DNA of 14,075 bases, from positions 30,742-44,816 of the forward strand of contig BQKZ01001397.1 in NCBI GenBank assembly GCA_036244855.1, read 5' to 3'. The position numbers were made by a program, and so were the translations under genes. The notes under the pieces are model-generated. The model had not been told where the DNA came from. It saw nothing but the letters and a program-made list of their open reading frames with translations, and ran no database searches. This document shows, piece by piece, positions 11,702 through 14,075 of this stretch; position 1 is the first letter of the stretch; every line of letters starts with the position of its first letter. The stretch is from Temnopleurus reevesii (Eukaryota; Echinodermata; Echinoidea; Temnopleuroida; Temnopleuridae).

Positions 11702-11913
11702 AGCTTTTGCTTGCCTGCTATCTAACACGTCCAAGTGGGTCTGGATTTTTTTGCAGACTATAGAAAATGTACGTTTGGATTATCATTAGGTTGCCCTCCA
11801 TACCAGTTGTGAAAAATAGTGTCAAATTATTTTTTATTCAGTTGAAGGCCTATAGATCTTGAAAAACACGTCTGCGGTTGTTATCACATTATCTTTCATT
11901 CTGTCAATCATAG

Positions 11914-12071
11914 ATCGTGAAGGAGCGGGAGGAGGAGACAAACCAAGCTGAAAATGAATCAATATTTCCATGCAGAAATGGTTTATTCATGATGCAGGAT
12001 GATCTCAATCTTTTCTTGAATTCATTGTCTCAATTCTTATTTCATCTTTCATTCTGTCAATCATAGATCAG
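11914..12071 (+). pseudogene. Copy 1 of the array: diverged, older partial exon
   Basis: This copy starts like the others (I-V-K-E-R-E-E-E, then T-N-Q-A-E-N-E-S) but diverges after about 48 nt. It carries compensating small insertions and deletions, so its coding part is 99 nt rather than 96 and the frame is still open. It is followed by the 54-nt linker ending TAG at 12064-12066, then five extra bases 'atcag' before copy 2 begins, giving a 158-bp spacing. Its upstream flank (about 11890-11913) resembles the linker only near the acceptor. It therefore marks the 5' edge of the array and is best read as the oldest duplicate, left out of later homogenisation. Confidence 0.7.
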
Positions 12072-12917
12072 ATCGTGAAGGAGCGGGAGGAGGAGATGAA
12101 CCAAGCAGAGAATGAATCCAAGCTTCTATCGATCCAAGAAAGGTTTACTCACGATGACCTCAATCTGTTCTTTATATCATTGTCTCAAATCTTGCTTTAT
12201 CTTTCGTTCTGTCAATCGTAGATCGTGAAGGAGCGGGAGGAGGAGATGAACCAAGCAGAGAATGAATCCAAGCTTCTATCGATCCAGGAAAGGTTCACTC
12301 ACGATGACCTCAATCTGTTCTTCAAATCATTGTCTCAAATCTTGCTTTATTTATCGTTCTGTCAATCGTAGATCGTGAAGGAGCGGGAGGAGGAGATGAA
12401 CCAAGCAGAGAATGAATCCAAGCTTCTATCGATCCAAGAACGTTTCACTCACGATGACCTCAATTTGGTCTACAAATCATTGTCTCAAATCCTGGTTTAT
12501 CTTTCATTCTGTCAATCCTAGATTGTGAAGGAGAGGGAGGAGGAGATGAACCCAGCGGAGAATGAATCGAAGCTTCTATCGATGCAAGAACGGTTCACTC
12601 ACGATGACCTCAATCTGTTCTTCAAATCATTGTCTCAAATCTTGCTTTATTTTTCGTTCTGTCAATCGTAGATTGTGAAGGAGCGGGAGGAGGAGATGAA
12701 CCAAGCGGAGAATGAGTCCAAGCTTCTATCGATCCAAGAACAGTTTACTCATGATGACCTCAATCTGTTCTTTAAATTATTGTCTCAAATATTGTTTTAT
12801 CTTTCATTCTGTCAATCGTAGATCGTGAAGGAGCGGGAGGAGGAGATGAACCAAGCGGAGAATGAATCCAAGCTTCTGTCAATCCAAGAACGGTTCACTC
12901 ATGATGACCTCAATCTG

Positions 12918-12971
12918 TTCTTTAAATCATTGTCTCAAATCTTGTTTTATCTTTCATTCTGTCAATCCTAG
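12918..12971 (+). promoter_or_regulatory. 3' splice site region of exon B, same as the array linker
   Basis: This 54-nt segment has the possible branch-site context 'tgtctcaaat' about 35 nt before the exon, then a T-rich tract 'cttgttttatctttcattct' and the acceptor 'gtcaatcctag'. Equivalent segments stand before copies 3 to 8 at 150-bp steps, and a very similar one precedes copy 2, so the spliceosome meets up to eight similar acceptors in a row. The base after AG is A, not GT, so these are not recursive (ratchet) splice sites. Confidence 0.55.
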
Positions 12972-13097
12972 ATCGTGAAGGAGCGGGAGGAGGAGATGAA
13001 CCAAGCGGAGAATGAATCCAAGCTTCTATCGATCCAAGAAAGGTTCACTCACGATGACCTCAATCTGCTTGGAGCCAAAGAGATGACTAAGTCTCAG
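12972..13097 (+). CDS. Internal exon B of the same RhoGEF gene: last DH helix and DH-PH linker
   Basis: This exon has 42 codons and phase 0 borders. It begins after the acceptor 'gtcaatcctag' (ending 12971) and ends CAG|gtaaga, a near-consensus donor. The peptide starts I-V-K-E-R-E-E-E-M-N-Q-A-E-N-E-S-K-L-L and continues S-I-Q-E-R-F-T-H-D-D-L-N-L-L-G-A-K-E-M-T-K-S-Q. The other two forward frames hit stops within the exon. The charged helix with 'N..x..E...kLl.iQ..' matches the end of DH domains, where the long last helix runs into the linker before the PH domain. Joined to exon A it gives ...Q-T-V-R-E-I-V-K-E-R..., a continuous helix. The first 96 nt are the parent-like member of the upstream tandem array. 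The last 30 nt (L-G-A-K-E-M-T-K-S-Q) are unique to this copy and carry the only good donor, so this copy is the functional exon. The next exon, expected to open the PH domain, is not recognised in the remaining 978 bases. Confidence 0.8.
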
Positions 13098-14075
13098 GTA
13101 AGATATTTTCTTTCTCCCTTTTTTTACTGAAAAAATAGAATCTTTTTGAAAACTTTGGAAAATAGCAGATAGAAAAAATAGGCTAGAAAAGCATTTGGAC
13201 CTGGTATCTTGAATAAAATGTTCCCATCTTTGCTAGTGCTTGACAGATCTTGATTGTCGACTGCATAATTTTTGCTCTTTTTTGCTCATTATTCTAATGA
13301 AGGAGCATAGTTAATGAGGATGTTTCTTTGTTCCGCTCAATTTAGATTTGAAGCTGATTTTTAATCACACAAATTCTATCTGGAATTGAGTTTCCTGACA
13401 GTTTATCACAGAGTTTAAATTACTTCCTTATGATGTAGCTTTGTCTCACTGAGATGTTATTGTATATTGGAAAGAGAGAAAAAGGATAGATTAATGGAGG
13501 AAAACATCCTATCCTTGATTGGGCATCTTGGACTCATTAGGCATTGCATTGTTATCTTTGTAAAATATTCTTTCGGTGGTCCTGATGCATCTATTCTTAA
13601 AGTTATCCATGAACCCAAGTTCAAAGTTCTTGTTTCTTCCTCAATGTTGATGAGCAAATGTAAATGATTTCTTTCATATCTTCCCTGGGAGCATCTCCAT
13701 TATTGTGGGCAATAGCTTGAATCTGATAGTCTGCTCACTAAGACCATGTTTTGATATTCTCTCAATATTGTTGTGAAAGTTGTTGGATGCCAAGTATTTG
13801 TACTAATATGTATTCTTGTGTCTGGAGGCAAGGCTAACATTAGATCCCTGAACCTTTTTGCCATGAATCGTAGTCTCATTTCGGACTTTGTAATGGTCCA
13901 TAACTTCTGGTAAATGGTCTGTTTTTGCAGACTATCACTTGATCATGATCATCCCAGTGGGTTTACAGGATGAGCTGAAGATGGTAGTATACTATCTGTT
14001 TGTCTGAGTAGGTTTTGAAGGCTATCACACCAGGCTATGAGCCAGCATGTGGCCACCAATTAGGCCGTCTATCTG
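13098..14075. other. Start of the intron after exon B, no next exon recognised
   Basis: The sequence begins at the GTAAGA donor. The overlapping plus and minus frames at 13457-13667 are reverse-complement shadows of one AT-rich stretch and have no domain. Near the window end, 'ctgagtag' (ending 14010) is followed by 65 open bases in one frame. The product (V-L-K-A-I-T-P-G-Y) is not PH-like and the acceptor is poor, so it is not called. Confidence 0.5.

Larger units (their letters stand above)
7386..12971 (+). other. Intron between RhoGEF exons A and B (about 5.6 kb)
   Basis: The intron runs from the GTAGGC donor after exon A to the TAG acceptor before exon B, phase 0 on both sides. It holds a MITE-like element 45 bp inside its 5' end, an AAT microsatellite, a foldback element with direct flanks, and the partial-exon array against its 3' end. 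Between these I see AT-rich sequence without a convincing exon. If an upstream array acceptor were used, the intron would be up to about 1.06 kb shorter and the message would hit a stop within about 50 codons. Confidence 0.7.
11914..13067 (+). repeat. Tandem array of eight partial exons with their splice acceptors (150-bp period)
   Basis: Copies start at 11914, 12072, 12222, 12372, 12522, 12672, 12822 and 12972. The last seven starts are exactly 150 bp apart. Each unit has a 96-nt coding part, homologous to the first 32 codons of exon B, followed by 54 nt of intron-like DNA with 'attgtctcaaat', a pyrimidine-rich stretch and the end 'ctgtcaatcgtag' or 'ctgtcaatcctag'. The coding parts stay open in the exon B frame in every copy. 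Because 150 is divisible by three, the frame is kept across the array and each unit ends in frame with the TAG that forms the next acceptor. Only the last copy has the exon 3' part and a donor. Copies 2-4 share 'ccaagcagag' where copies 5-8 have 'cagcggag' or 'aagcggag', pointing to two subgroups and stepwise amplification. The array is probably length-variable between individuals (inference). Confidence 0.9.

Noticed and set aside
11914..12971. Mutually exclusive or additional full exons
   Set aside because: Copies 1-7 have no credible donor after the coding part. Weak GT sites in copy 4 ('tttggtctac', 'cctggtttat') do not fit the consensus and are not shared by other copies.
11914..12971. 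Recursive splice sites
   Set aside because: The acceptor AG is followed by ATCGTG, not GTRAG.
11914..13067. CRISPR array or satellite DNA
   Set aside because: There are no unique spacers of fixed length: the whole 150-bp unit is repeated, and it contains an exon and splice acceptor of the adjacent gene.
13457..13667. Overlapping plus and minus open frames of 66 codons
   Set aside because: They are reverse-complement shadows in AT-rich intron, with no domain.
13932..14075. Next RhoGEF exon near the window end
   Set aside because: Short open stretches follow 'tttttgcag', 'tttacag' and 'gagtag', but none gives the expected linker or PH start, and no donor can be confirmed.

Overview
The window looks like intron-rich nuclear DNA of an animal, most likely a marine invertebrate. 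An echinoderm such as a sea urchin is my best guess, from memory of similar repeats. The evidence is AT-rich sequence with many short chance reading frames, spliceosomal exons with GT/AG borders, several short inverted-repeat (MITE-like) elements, and an AAT microsatellite joined to a 'tatagcgcc' motif. There are no prokaryotic operons, tRNAs or rRNAs.

One gene can be supported: two internal exons of a plus-strand RhoGEF (Dbl-family) gene. Exon A (7263-7385, 41 codons) begins with the QRV..Y core of DH conserved region 3. Exon B (12972-13097, 42 codons) encodes the charged last DH helix and the start of the DH-PH linker. Both have phase 0 borders and join without a break into a C-terminal DH half of 83 residues. 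The N-terminal DH half and the PH domain are not visible and probably lie outside the window or in exons I could not recognise.

Layout: 1-4000 is AT-rich with no supported gene. About 4000-5640 is less AT-rich and holds unassigned open frames, an LTR-like promoter and poly(A) arrangement, and a possible terminal exon. 5640-6840 is again AT-rich. A 312-bp inverted-repeat element (6841-7152) and a second, 167-bp one (7431-7597) bracket exon A closely. A 5.6-kb intron follows. It carries an AAT microsatellite, a foldback element flanked by 11-bp direct repeats (11498-11701) and, against exon B, the most striking feature of the window.

That feature is a tandem array (11914-13067) of eight copies of the exon B 5' part plus its own splice acceptor. 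The last seven copies repeat with an exact 150-bp period. Only the last copy continues into a complete exon with a GTAAGA donor. Each upstream copy keeps a pyrimidine-rich tract, an acceptor AG and an open coding part, then runs in frame into the TAG of the next acceptor. Using any upstream acceptor would therefore truncate the protein inside the DH domain. The array is either an exon-born minisatellite tolerated in the intron or a series of decoy/poison acceptors that could affect expression.
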